This document shows positions 13,101 to 25,725 of a DNA stretch of 64,000 nt, piece by piece; within the stretch, counting starts at the first letter, position 1; each line of letters begins with the position of its first letter. Source of the DNA: Fratercula arctica. Lineage: Eukaryota > Chordata > Aves > Charadriiformes > Alcidae. The stretch covers positions 133,881,889 through 133,945,888 of the forward strand of contig CANTUZ010000002.1 in the NCBI GenBank assembly GCA_947846985.1, read 5' to 3'. The notes under the pieces are model-generated. The model saw only the letters and a program-made list of their open reading frames with translations. It was not told the DNA's origin and searched no databases. The translations under genes were made by a program, and so were the position numbers.

Positions 13101-15164
13101 ATCTCCAGTCAATTCTGCTAGGGTTCTTAAATGTTTTAAAAAACACTAGGTTTTTATATCTACCACTACTAACTGATAACGTATTCCTTAGTTATCACTG
13201 AATGGAAAAGTACTTTGATGGGCTCGTATGTTATAAGCAATTATCCTGATTGCTTCCAAACACAGAACGGGCTTGAGCCGTAATTGCAGCGTGCAGACTG
13301 CGTCCCCGATCACGTTCTCGGGAGAGGGTCTCTGCACGATGGTGTCCACGACTGACAGACCAAGGCAGCCAAACTGCACCGAGGCTGAGCTTCAGTGTAT
13401 TTTGATAAGCTTTGCAGCAGGCCTAAACAATACCGGTTGGCTGTAACTCCTTTGTAGGCGACACTAAGAGCAGATTAAGAGGAGGGTGTGAGAAGGCAAT
13501 CCTTGCCCTTGGAGGCTTTTCACGTTTGAAGTGTTGTCTAACGCAGAGAATTAATGTGAAACGATAGTGTTTGTTTGAAGGGAGGACCTGGTGTTTCCAG
13601 TTACATCTCCTGGGGGAAACCGCGGAGATTTGTCATCTGTAAACATCAGATTATCGAACTTAAAGATCCTCTCGCCTGTTCAGCCTTTTTGGGTCTTTTG
13701 AGCAGGGAAGTAAAAATCAGTATCGCATGCTGGAGATCACGCTGGTGTTTATTTTATCCTACATTATACAAAAGCGGAAGTATGTGGTCATTAAGTCCTT
13801 CAGTACCTACAGATACAGACTCCACCATTGCTCACCCCACTTGCATCATTTAATTCGTCCTCCTCGTACATGCCCATGCTGTGCCTGATTTTTCCTCCTA
13901 CTTCAGCCTGAAGTGGTAGAGCAAACATGAACTTGTCCTTTCTGCTTCATGCAGAGAATCGTACCTAGCCCTGACGCGTAGCTGTGCCAGCACTCAGCCT
14001 TCTCTTGCACCTGCAAAGTTATCTTGGGAAAATGGTAAGAAAAAGTTTATTTCCCATTTACCTTCGGAATCTTATCTCATGCACGATTCAGAGCACAAAG
14101 TATAAGGACTTTGGAGGTTCCCCTAATTCTCGTTCATGACTACAAGACTTCTAGATAAATGCCTATGGTTAGATACCCTTGAGCCTAAGGCAGCCGCATA
14201 CTGAACCCCGACTGATCCAGCTGTACATACGGCTTGTTTCCAGGCGCTTAGGAACTGGCTGATAAGCACGGTCACATTCACAAAGACCTTTGGGTGCTGC
14301 TCTGCTAAAGGCTGCCCAAAAGCAAGGACTTAATGCAAGTCACGATGGCTGTCTGAGCACCCCAGTTCCCGGGACAGCAAGCAGGGAGTGCTCAGCAGCA
14401 TCAGAATTCAATGTCCATGGGAATGAATGGGGAAACACCTAAGGCAGGTGTCAAAAAAACCACAAAAGAAAACTATTTTGGAATTTCGTCTTTCTCACGG
14501 ACTTAAATGTTGATGTACAGGTCTAAAGAGGAGACTGTTCAAAACCAAGATTCAACAGCCCTCTAATGGGTCAAGGACGGACTGGCCCCATTCCAACACC
14601 GCTGGTAATGTGAAGAAATGTGTAGACCTGGGCACTTTTGCAAATCTGTACCTAATCCTTTACTGCTCAGTGGTTTGTCCAGGCCAAAAAAGTATCCCAA
14701 AGCCATTTTAGAAAACTGCTTGAATAAATATTAAGGGTCAGACAAAAAATAATGGCTTGAACTTACTCTCTGAAGTCCCCTTGGGTGCTACAGACGTGCG
14801 TCTAATCTCAGGGACCACGTACGTATACAATTGCATGAGTTTATAGTGTGTCACATAGTCTGGGCTTAAATAAATCTCATAAGAGAAGGAGAAAGTCCCC
14901 TATACTATAGCTTTCCAAAAGCAGTCACACTCAGTGTAAGGGTGGGAATTGAGAGAGCCCTGTTTTCATAAGGCAACATCTAATTTACTTTGAAACAGGA
15001 GAAATTAAACTTTCATTTAATATACAGTTATTTAACATCTCTCTGCGTTTGCACCCTCACTTACTGCACGTAATTTTTCACTGCAGGCAAGCCCCTGCAA
15101 TTCATAAATGATCTCACTGATGACAGAATAGTCTAATGTGTGCAGACCCAGAGGCCTTTTTTCC

Positions 15165-15186
15165 TTTTTTTTTTTTTTTTTTTTTT
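15165..15186. repeat. T22 homopolymer
   Basis: Uninterrupted 22-T run in the intron; A22 on the ZNF704 strand. Confidence 0.85.
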
Positions 15187-16973
15187 GCTAAACAGTCTTA
15201 TCAATGTTGTTAGACAGAGATATAAAAGCAGTTCATATGGTTCCCTGAGCGGTTCATAATTCTGCCATCATCAGTGCTTCCCCACGTTTTTGTACTGGGA
15301 TTATTTTTAAATTGTACTTAAATCATTGGCGTCTCCATACAATCCTCAGAAAGTGATCTGGCATTTGTTAAATGCTGTTGAGAACTCTCAACTCTACAGC
15401 CACACATGAACGTTGTTGCTCGAACAAATAAACTCAACGCATACGTGTCTAATCCTGTCCTCTTAAGCGTCTGATTTACAATGTGGCTAATTGCATTTTT
15501 AGATTCCCAACACTCCTGGCACCAATTTCTGCTACTACACAAAAGGAGCCAGTTTCGTAATTACTCTGTATCAACCCCATTGTTGGGAAATCAAGTTTTC
15601 GAGGAACTTTATGGATATCACACTCTGTCAAGCCACTCTTGTTCAAATTGCTGCCAGCATGATGTCTTTCACTGTTAGTTGTTCCTTGATGGAATTTAAT
15701 AAATATTCATTGGCAGAGTGCAGCGTAATTGATTCAAGCCACTTTCATTTTTTATCGGCCCTGCAGGATGCCACAGCCTCTGCAGAAAATCTCCAAGATT
15801 TGCCAAAGGTTGACAGTAAGAAGCTTTGGAGATTCACTTGATGAAGAGAAGGGAGAGAAACAGTATCTGTTATCGTCATGTCTAATATTCACTGTCAGGA
15901 GAAAAAATGCTATATGGTTCTTTGGATGAGCAATGTGCCTTATCTAACACACTTTAAAAATTCATAAATTCATAAAGTGCAATATTAAATGAAATATTAC
16001 GGTATCAGAAAGGTTTATGATTACAGCATATCAATTTATACTGAAAAATGTGTTTCAATAAAAATTAGGATACATTACATTAACATTTATTTTTATTCAT
16101 TATACAGAAGATTTCCAACTACTCATAAATAGTGATTTACATTTACTTTTAGTATTCAGCATGCTAGGCACTAGAAGCCCAGTCCCTTTGAATTCTTCAT
16201 ATAGGCTTTTAACTCCCCCTACAGTATCCACACCTATAGTGCGTTACATTTAGGACCACTGGAAGTCTATGTTTAAGCAAACATCCCACGTCTGCAGTGC
16301 TGTTCATGGAATTAGGCCTTGTACACTAGCTGTTTTGAAGCAAGGGTCAGAGTTGACTTTAGATCTAATACGTGCATCTAAGACATCTTCATTAAAAATG
16401 ACAAATTGCAATACGTATTAATATCAAAATGCAATATGGATCAAACATATTTTCTGTTTAAAAGTACAGAATTTTCTGGTATCAATAGGGACTTACAAAT
16501 ACGCAGCCTACTAGCATCAAACTTTGCATTTCGTCTTATTGTTTCTTTCAGTTGCCTTTGAAATATGCTTCATCTTCAGAGTTCGTTTAGGTAACAGCCC
16601 TAACTGCTTGAATCCAATTAGCCTGTAAGCCTAACCATCACCTCGCTCCTTTTCCATCTAGTTTTGTAAGAAATCTCTCAGAGGCACAAAAAGGAATGCA
16701 CAGTGCCAGGCTCTGCACCTACCAGAATGTTATTTCGTAAGCATACAGTTTAAAAAATATATATTATAGATCCAATTCTCTGCTTGTAGACACTGATGCA
16801 AAAAAAAAGTAACCGTAGTGAATTAAAGAGACTGGCAAAAGTGTTAAAATCAGCCATCCTGGCAAAGTGAGGCACATATTTAATTTGCTTCTTTTCAGTA
16901 CCTGTTATGTCAGATTTACTTCTATTGTGATACACCGTGAAACAAAACAAAAATTTCTAAAAACTTATTATTT

Positions 16974-16975
16974 TT

Positions 16976-17034
<59 letters not shown>

Positions 17035-17052
17035 CCTTTTTTTTTTTTTTTT
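16974..17052. repeat. (TTTC)n microsatellite plus T16 beside a ZNF704 donor
   Basis: About 15 units of TTTC run to 17034, followed by CC and T16 at 17037-17052. On the ZNF704 strand this is A16 starting 18 bases after the donor at 17070, then (GAAA)n. It reads as an intronic purine tract of about 80 bases directly behind the exon. Confidence 0.95.
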
Positions 17053-17070
17053 CCAATGTTGTTCACTTAC

Positions 17071-17175
17071 TGGAATGCCGGTGAAGGTAACTGGAGGCGA
17101 CTGCCAAGAGATGCTAAAGCTACTGCCATTGGGAGTGAATTTTGCTGACCCTGGAATGTTCACCGGAGGAGTGGC
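17071..17175 (-). CDS. ZNF704: ZNF704 internal exon, [13 protein letters not shown] segment
   Basis: The exon is 105 bp, exactly 35 codons, phase 0 at both ends. The acceptor is TTTGCACAG and the donor CCA|GTAAGT, the best donor of the gene. Readable protein: [14 protein letters not shown], then [20 protein letters not shown]. This agrees with my knowledge of the ZNF704 C-terminal region, in which this block is followed by a further short stretch before the C-clamp. The intron immediately downstream starts with a 16-A run and a long (GAAA)n purine tract from about +18 to +97. Joining this exon straight to the last exon would give Glu-Ala-stop, so an exon between them is required. Confidence 0.9.
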
Positions 17176-20100
17176 CTGTGCAAAAAGAAAATATTATTCC
17201 AGTAAGAAGAACCATTCCTCTTCCAAAGCATTTCAAGGGATCTTTCACTCCTTGAAACTGTAAATCTACGAGAGACTTTCCGCGGTGGAAAAAAAATGCA
17301 TGGGAACAAGCATTTTACCCTTATGAGAGGGATAATCGTGGACAAACCAGTAAGGAAGGGACATATTTATATGTCACTGTTCTTAAAACCTTGTTTACAG
17401 ACAGCCGATAGCTCTCACAAAAATCCACGCAAAACCCTTAAAAGCTAGATCTGATAAAATACCCCCACATTATATACAAATAACTTTTAAAATAATGCCA
17501 GCTAGTAGCAAAAAATATTACAAATGATCACCTATTCCACAGTGACAAACAAGGCACTATTTAAACTGGTGGCAGCTGGTTTAAACAACTGAAGACCAGT
17601 TGGCGAGTCTTGTTGGTCAATAAGGTTAATGATCAACAGTAAGGGTTGGCCACTTCTCATTTATCAGATAAATGTTGTTAAGAATCATCCCAATTAAAAC
17701 AGCCTTTCCTATTAAAAACAAGGACCTGAAAACCATCCTTGGGATTCAAAAAAACAGCTCTTAGAAGACTAAGCTAAAGCAAATATTTGAAGGAGCCCTG
17801 GGCCCCTTGAGCTCTTACTTCTTCCCGTCTGGACTGTAACACCCAGCGCTGCCCCGGGGTGCGACACCCGATAATCTGAGCTCAGACCGTTGAGCACCTT
17901 TCATCTTGTGCCTTCCCTCCCATTTTCTCACTGAGATCTGAGCCCTCAGAAATTCTCCCCTGCCCGTTTTTCAATCCCATTTAATTTACAGAGTCAGGAA
18001 ATTCGTACCTTTGCAGTTACCCTGCCTAGCAGGAGCGCGAGCAGCCACCATGAACACAGGCTCCTTTTAACTCTTGAATTTCAAGCCTTCACCACAAAAA
18101 AAGGCTCCTTGGTTTAAACTCATAAAGACCTGGCTATTGAAAATGAGTTTTTACTTCTGCCTTTCAGTTGCCTGTGCCTGACAATAACGCAATACACTTA
18201 TTTAAGTAGCGTTCGTGTTTGAGGCTGCTGAAGTTATCTCACTGCTTCGGGGAACACAGCACTTCCCTGAGCCACCAGGCAGAGAGCAGTGACGACAAAC
18301 TACAACCTGATAGTCCCCCATTAAAGATAATCTTCAGAGTTAACAAGTGCTGAAGCCAATCCCCTGGAGTCTCTCCAAGGAGAAGAAACTGAGACCACCA
18401 GATGCCTCCATCTATGGCAGCGATGCTCTGCGGGCTGCCGAGCCTGCTGACAGCTCCAAGAGAATGCACACAGACACGAGGAGCAAACATCCACTGAGCT
18501 CCATAAAATATAAAAACCTCACTGAAAGGCATCAAGAAAAATTTGGCAACTCCAGATGGTACCAGTAGTGCTTCACCACAACCCTGTTCAAATGGGCAGG
18601 AGTGAATGACCACGGCACTCCTGGCAGAAAGAACCGGAGGCGGCTGGGTGGGCAGCGGGGTGGCACTGCCTCTGCTCAGCATCCCACCAGGGTACCAGCT
18701 CAAAGCTGGGCTCAGCACAGTGACTTCCTCAGGTATTCCAACAAGACCTGCAAGGGAAATCCTTGATGCTGAAAGAGCCTGCCTGCAGTTCCTCTGTAGC
18801 TAAACTTAACAGGTACGGGCACTAGTTTCACAATGAAACATGAAGGAGGATCACAGAATCATAGAATAGTTTAGGTTGGAAAAGACCTTTAAGATCATGA
18901 AGTCCAACCGTTAACCTAACGCTGCCAACTCCACCACTAAAGTACATCCCTCAGCACCACGTCTACACATCTTTTAAATAACTCCAGGGATGGCAACTCG
19001 ACCACTTCCCTGGGCAGCCTATTCCAATGCTTCACAACCTTTTTCCTCATATCCAATCTAAACCTCCCCTGGTGCAACTTGAGGCCATCTTCTCTTGTCC
19101 TATCGCCTGTTACTTGGGAGAAGAGACCGATCCTCACCTCTCTACAACCTCTTTTCAGGTAGCTGTGGAGAGCGATAAGGTCTCCCCTCAGTCTCCTCCA
19201 GGCTGAACAACCCCAGCTCCCTCAGCTGCTCCTCATAAGACTTGTGCTTATGCACAAGAAGTTTAAAATTGCTATAATTTGCAGTTACCTAAAATGCTCA
19301 ATTCTTTTTTCTCAGTGCCTAAATATCTGCCTCAGACATGATCAGATTTAGGCAGTCAATCACCTTCTTCAGTTGTTTCCCAGACGTGCATCTTTGCTTA
19401 TCAAGCACAGTCACCTTTTTCAGGCTAACATCTTAGACAATCTCTTCCATAAGGTAAGCAACCACAGCATTACAACAAACTGAACAGTTTCTACGACCTC
19501 ACTTTGCTTAGAGACCTCCACCTAATTTCCAATCAAAATACATTCATGGATAATTTATCATTATTTATTTGTGCCAACATTGCCCTTATATCTGAAACAG
19601 CACAGGCTTGTCCTCTTCTCCTCTCACTTTCTTCCCAGGCAGCAATCCCATCCTCTCCTCGCCTGTGCTTTGCCCGAGCTGTCGGTCCCTGGGCTGGAGA
19701 TGCCCTCTGTGTCCTCCCTTCCCTCCCTCCTCACTCTGATCAACTTCTTTCTACCTCTTCTAATTGGAGTCCAGCATCCTTGGACTTGGTTGAGCAGAAC
19801 TCTACTCGGGATCTCAGTTGAAGTTATCCAGGGGTCTTGTACACGGCATTAAAAATCCCTGTCTCTCCTAGGTATTTCTTACTCAAGGAAGCCGACAACT
19901 TTTATTTTCCTTTTCACAGACCTGTTGTTGTTGGCTGTACTGTTGATATCCCCTGAGTTCGTTATCAGCAACATTTATTATAGTATTTTTTATAGTATTT
20001 CTAGTACCAAAATGATTTAATGAAAATGAGATCAGGCCCAAACACAGCTTTTCATTCAGCTCCACTAATAACATTCAATAGCCCTTTCAAAGTAACTCAC

Positions 20101-22427
20101 TGCTGTTCTCCCTGACTCCCCAGCTCTCTCTCCTACACTAAATTTAATCTCTAAGCCTAACAAACGCTGCCTATATGTTTTAAGATGAAATGCTCTCCTC
20201 GAATCCAGAGGGATTTGTTCTTCTGTACTTTGTTGTTTACAAAGCTACCTTGCCCAAGGAAGATGTTAGACTGTTCTAGCATAATCTTTCTTCGGAGTTC
20301 CTCCATTGCAGTTCATCTCATTTGCTGTACTTCCCACAATTTCTTCAATTATTCCTCTAAATCCTTCCTCATCCATAGGTCTGGGTCAGAGAAGAGAATC
20401 AGGACTTGCCAGATCACTTCCCCTTTAATACTTTCTTACTACAGGTATTATATTTGCCATTTTCCAGTCATATGGGAAACGGCAATCAACAGATCTGTTT
20501 AGGATTTCTGTGACCCAGCCTTGGCTTCCATATTTTTTTCCATCTTTTAACAGGAATCTTGGGATGGACATTATTCAGCCTCCCTTATCTGAGTTCCCTG
20601 AGCTGTGAATTTTGCCTCTTCAGTCCCAATGAAGTAATTTTCACTTTCATGCTGTCATTCATATGAGAGATTGTCTTCATCACTAATTGCCATTCAACAC
20701 TTCATTTCAGTTTTGATACAGATAATATTTTTATCAGAAGTAAAAAAAAGTTTTGAAATTCTGTACATGGCTCATTCCAGCAAGGGAACTGCAGGAAAAG
20801 GGGTATTAAAGATGCTGTCGTCATTCTCTACCATTCCCTTTTACACCACAGATTAGTCCCAAGAACGCTTAAATGCTACCAGTGAAAGCTGGGCTCAATT
20901 CCCCCTCTTGCTGGTCAGAGCTGAATCTCCACTTTGCCTCCGGGAGAGTGCTCTTCTTGCTGGGCTAGCGGCACCCTAGCGCAGGGTGCCACTGACCTGC
21001 TCTGCAGAAGCTGACTCCTTCACAAGGAAAACCCGAACGTGAGCTGGAGCAGGGACCTCGTGTCCTGCTTCCGACAGGAATGCCTTGAACAGCGTGGACT
21101 GCGTCACTCCTCGATGATGAAACCAACTATTGAAACCAGAGCAACGCGAAAAGGAGACAGGCCTCAGACACTTGTAGCCTTGTGTCGTGCAACACATCAA
21201 TTCAAATCCAATTCAAGCGGCTTAAACGTTTGAACTAGGATTTCCTTAGGCAAGTGCTGTGCTCAAAGGCTGCTTATAAAAAAGGATCGAGTCTCCAAAT
21301 TGCGGGGAAGACTGTCATGACTGCAAATCCCGAATGAAGTGAGACTCTTCTCAGTAGCCTAGGCTCTGTGAGAGGTAGGGCTTAAGCTAGACTGAGAAGA
21401 AAAGTCTTCCTCCTAGCTGGCTTCATCAAATCCCAGGCTGGTGTTGCTACCCAATGCAGCTCCCACCTGAGATGCCCAGCTTCCACCCACGCTTTCCACC
21501 GCACACGAGAGTCTATAACAAGCCTGTGAATTCTGTGAGGTTCCCTCTGCCCTTTTAGCGGGTCTGCTCCAGACGCACAACAAAAAGGTTTTGTCTGCAC
21601 AATGCCGTATACCGAACTTATTGCATCTGATAAATTTAACAGAGTTCAGTTCTCCGGTGCACACACAGGTCATGGACCACACTACTTCAAAGCTTCTATT
21701 CTTCCTTTCTCATATGGCATCCAGACCAAAATATGTCAAATTTTAGTGCACTTTTACAATTAAATGCTTTCTGCCTGAACTTAGTTGGAAGTTTTTGGAA
21801 AAGCAGTTTTTGGATCTGATTGGATTTTTGCCATTTGCAAAGCATTACCTCTAAGAGTAGGAGGATATCATACATGTCTTTTCATTCTTCCTGCTCTGCT
21901 TCACATATGCAAACTGATATCTCACACTGTACAAATAAAGGAAATTAATTGTTTCTGGCATCCCTTGGGTACTTGCCTACAGACACATCCAGTACAAGCA
22001 GAGAGGAAATGAAGACTCTGGGAGGGATTCGGCTGACAGAATGAGAATTTTTACAATGCAAGAGACCCTATCTCAGCACGTCACCTTGGGCCCTCCTTAT
22101 GGTCAGTGGAGAATTAACTGACGTAGGCAGCAGGATGCACAGAGCGACTCTTCTCAACCTGACGTATGCACCTACGTGTGGCTGGATAAATAAATATGTG
22201 GCACCCCAAAATCCACCGACTGTGGTGGGAGCACAAACAAACAAACAGACTAGCTCTGAAGCGGACATCTAAATCTAAATGAGACAAGCCCCTTGGGCTG
22301 CCCTGAAAACTTTTCAACTCATTGAAACTAGACTTGGCTTTTTAAAAGCCAAACATTGTGATCTGAAATTTCTTTATACATTAATTACATGAGTGTAATC
22401 AATGGAGTTCATTTTCACTAGCCTTAC
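17176..22427 (-). other. ZNF704: ZNF704 intron
   Basis: No exon is recognised. It contains a CR1 fragment at 18851-19246. A minus-strand open frame of 159 codons at 18239-18718, with plus-strand frames over the same bases, matches no family I know and is more likely chance or an unnamed old repeat. Confidence 0.75.
18851..19246 (-). mobile_element. CR1 LINE 3' fragment
   Basis: Starts, as read on the plus strand, with TCACAGAATCATAGAATAG and TTTAGGTTGGAAAAGACCTT, the complement of the CR1 3' end. It continues into complement of ORF2-end sequence ([17 protein letters not shown] on the minus strand). The internal sequence around CACCACTAAAGTACATCCCTC differs from the other copies, so it is a separate CR1 subfamily. 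It is in the same orientation as ZNF704. Confidence 0.93.
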
Positions 22428-22689
22428 CTGGTAAGCATGGTCCGTGTGTACGAGGTAGAGGTTGGTAGGAGCTGAGCGGCTCAGAGGTGTCATCAATTTA
22501 GTCTCCGTTTTGGCACAGGAAGTTTCGGGACGGATTGCATCTTGGGTGGGAAAGGAAGGAGGAGATGCTAGAGATGGAGAGACCGGGGAAAGACTGCTTA
22601 AGCCATCAGCTACTGAGTCCGTGTTGAGCCTGATTTCTGTATAGTAAAAATCCTCCTCTCCATCGCTGTAGTCAGACTCTCCTACACGT
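22428..22689 (-). CDS. ZNF704: ZNF704 internal exon, acidic [13 protein letters not shown] segment and Ser/Pro tail
   Basis: The exon is 262 bp: one base completing Gly and 87 codons, ending in phase 0. The acceptor is CTTGATACAG and the donor CAG|GTAAGG. The protein opens [18 protein letters not shown], an acidic aromatic patch also known in ZNF395 (E-E-D-F-Y-Y-T-E). It continues with N-T-D-S-V-A-D-G-L, then a Ser/Pro-rich stretch, and ends [11 protein letters not shown], matching the family's H-x-D-H-A-Y-Q signature. No stop or frameshift is seen. Confidence 0.92.
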
Positions 22690-24737
22690 CTGTATCAAGA
22701 CAAAGAACAGAGGACTGATTAAACAAAAGCAAGAACCCCAAGGTAAAATTTAAATTCCAGATGCATGAGCAAATATATTCATACTGTCAATAAATTAGTA
22801 TTCCCAGTTTCAACCCTACCTACTTTATCAGCATTCTGGCTGCAGGGATGGGGGAGAGGAAAAGAAAATCATCTAGTCTGAAGGGAAAAGAAGCAGGAAT
22901 TAAGACTTTTTTTTCATCTCTGTGTTATTCTGACTAATTCTTTGACCTTGGAGTAGATGTTTAACTTCTATGCTTCCGCTTAAATATCAGCTTCTCATTC
23001 CTAGCTATTGAAGTTAACAAGAATCTCAACGCACTTTGACTTCAGAAATGACAGAGCAGCCACAGAAGGATGGGTAAAGATAACAAATACAGGCAAGATA
23101 TACTTCACTAATGTTATGGCAAACAATATGTAATCTTATCATAGGTTACTTAATTAAACCAAATAATGTCATGGCCAGGGTTCACCATAACTTTCCTTGG
23201 CATAACCAAGGAAGCTGCTAGAAAACAGTCTCACCGTGCAACTCGCTCTGACACAGGTAGAGAAAGGCCACAGACGGGCTGGCTCGCCAGTGCAGGACTT
23301 TCTGGTCCTACCCTCCAGAAGCAGATTTACTGAAGGAGGAGATGTAAAAGGCTTAATTGCCCCTGTGTGCCCTGGCACTATCTGCTGCAGGTTTGAGCAT
23401 GAGTGCTCGGAGTGAAGCAGCCCAGTCGAATAGGTAGTTCCCAGTACACGTCACCTTGAAGTCCGAAACAAACCACTATTTTAGCACATTCATAATCCGC
23501 GTGCTACACAGATGTAACTCACAGCTCACATACCTGTATTTTCTCCTCCATATGGGAAATCTGGGAGCCCTGAGGGTCCTCCTGCCTGCATGTCTATACC
23601 AGGGCTGAATGCTGGGCCCCTCTTTTCCCAGGCATGCACCTCAAGAACAGCCCCTAGCCAGTTCCGCGGTCTGCTTGCCCGTGTACCGCTACCTGTGGTC
23701 CTCTTGCCACCTTACTCAATAAAACTCGCTGAGAGCATGAGTTCAGCAGATTTGCAAGGCTCTACGAGAAGTACCACCTCCTGGACCGCTGCCAGTCACT
23801 CACCAAAAGCCCTCTCTCCGGTAACATTACAAGCTCCAAATTCCAGGGAAGTTCTGCCATTTACTTCTCCCTCTCCTGTGCCACGGTAAGGATGTCCCCA
23901 CAATATTACAGGACAAAAAGCAACATTCGTAACTGCATTCTGGGAGAGATTTTCTCTGTTTCTGATAGCCTCACTCTTCAGAGCCTAAGCCCAATAGCAA
24001 TTACCGTGACCTTTGCAAGGCTCCCCTGAGCTCCATGCCAGAGTTCTTTAATTTTTACGCACTGGATAACACAGACTTACACAACTGGGATGTTATCTCC
24101 CCATCGAAGAGGTGAAGACCATGAGTCCCCACTGTAACTACGTATGAGACAGCGAGGTCACTCAGCGCAGGAGATTTCAGTTGCAAACTAGAGCTCTGAA
24201 ATGAGCTTGTGTCATGTAAGATTCATTCGCTTCTGCTTCTAGTCCAAGTAACATACACATGGAATTGCAGCTCAGTTTCTTTCTCTTAGGTTTCTTGGGT
24301 GGGTTTTTTGGTGGTTTTCTTTTTTTGGCATGAATTTGACTCAGAACTAACATAAGCACCTGATCTGATGTGAAACAAGGCTGGAAAGTATTTATGCAGG
24401 ACTCTGAAACCTGCTGTCTTTCGCGCAGCGTCAGCCTGGATGCGACATGCAGATAGCACATGTGAAGTAGATGTTGTGTGGCCGTTAGGGATGTGCAGCG
24501 TGACCCAGAGCTGTTTCTGATCTTCTAGCAGAGTTCACAAAAGTTCAGGAAAGAAGGTGCCTTGCTGTTGGAATAAGTTCTCATTCACCTTGAGGCACTA
24601 CCCTGCAATTTCCTCAGAAACTGAGGGATCTGAGACAGAAAAGCCAAGGACAATCCAGTTCATCTCCACAGCCAAGTGCGACTACTCCCCCCTTCTATAC
24701 CAAATCCTTCAGACTTTGGAAGAGCCTGCTCTCTTAC
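22690..24737 (-). other. ZNF704: ZNF704 intron
   Basis: Short intron (2,048 bp) between the zinc-finger exon and the acidic exon. I see no repeat family, RNA gene or further exon in it. Confidence 0.8.
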
Positions 24738-24838
24738 CCAAGGTGAATGGTCCGTATGTGTTTCTGGATCCCTGCAGCTGTGCTCAGTACCTTCCCACAG
24801 TTTTTCCACAGGCATTTGAACATCACCTTCATGGAGTT
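24738..24838 (-). CDS. ZNF704: ZNF704 zinc-finger exon (single C2H2)
   Basis: The exon is 101 bp: 33 codons and two bases (GG) that pair with A of the next exon for Gly. The acceptor is ATTTTCAG and the donor GTAAGAG. The protein begins N-S-M-K-V-M-F-K and carries one classical finger: Cys9 and Cys14 (C-x4-C), a 12-residue spacer, His27 and His32 (H-x4-H). The sequence between them includes [10 protein letters not shown]. All four zinc ligands are present, so the finger looks intact. In this family the finger works together with the C-terminal C-clamp in binding DNA. No open frame longer than about 60 codons marks this exon; it was found by looking for the finger downstream of P-R-K-R-K. Confidence 0.93.
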
Positions 24839-25725
24839 CTGAAAATTATGAGTAAAGCAACATTAGTTGTAGGGAAGACAGAAAGAAAACCAAACCACCC
24901 AAAGCAGACATACAGTTAAAATACACTGTGAAGATTCAGAGGCTCTAACTTCACATTTTTAACGATGTAATAGCCTCTTGTCATCAGTGTCATCCTACTG
25001 AACTCAATAGAATCCCAGCGAGAAGCAGCAGAAGCAGCTTGTGACAAAACTTGACCTCTCTCCACTCTTTGGCAGGGCTTTTTCATTTGCAAGTTCCAGC
25101 TTCTGTCTCCCCACTCAAGGAGAAAGACAATATAAAAACTTCCTACGCTTCTTTGGAGAACTTTCAAAGAACAACTGATGAGGACTTCTCATGCAATGCG
25201 AGGCATCTTCTCAAATTAAGATCTTCCTAAAGCAAACTCTTATCAATATTTCCCCTCATGAATTTTGCAACTGTGGAATAATTACTAAATTGGCTAAAAA
25301 ATACAAAACTACGACATTGTTCACACATTAAGGAAAAGTATAAAATCAAGAGGCCTCTGAGGTAGAAAACAGCTGCAGTTGGCATGAAGAATGCAACATC
25401 CGCGGTTCCCTGATAAGGAGCTTGTGAAGCTACATGAGGTACGGAGCGGGATGCAATTATTCCGCTATACCTTATGACGTATAGCAGATACGGGGACGGG
25501 ACGATACCATGAAACAGATAAGCTGCCAATTAGCTGCCTGCTCGATACTCGGAGCCAACATTTTGTCAAATTTTGATGAAATGCTGTCCTTTGTGCGAAC
25601 TTTGCTCATTATAATGTCATTATAATACCAAAACACACCTCCATCCCAAAGGCTACCCGCCTCCAAGGTGCGACCACTCCTTCTTGAGTCTGCGCTCTGA
25701 ATTTTTCGTAAACTATACCTTTAAT

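Larger units (their letters stand above)
9096..17070 (-). other. ZNF704: ZNF704 intron region that should hide one more exon
   Basis: Contains a CR1 3' fragment (9497-10120), a T22 run (15165-15186) and the (TTTC)n tract next to exon 17071-17175. By phase it must also contain at least one coding exon of 3n+2 bases. I searched the minus strand for the expected V-T-V-T-L-R end and a donor, and found nothing convincing. Open frames here, including 165 codons at 11100-11597 on the plus strand, match nothing I know. Confidence 0.7.

Noticed and set aside
18239..18718. 159-codon minus-strand open frame
   Set aside because: Unrecognised, within intron, composition rich in Leu and Ser without motifs, and open on the opposite strand too.
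25610..25632. Tandem TCATTATAATG/A, 11-base direct repeat
   Set aside because: Only two units; no link to an element end could be shown.
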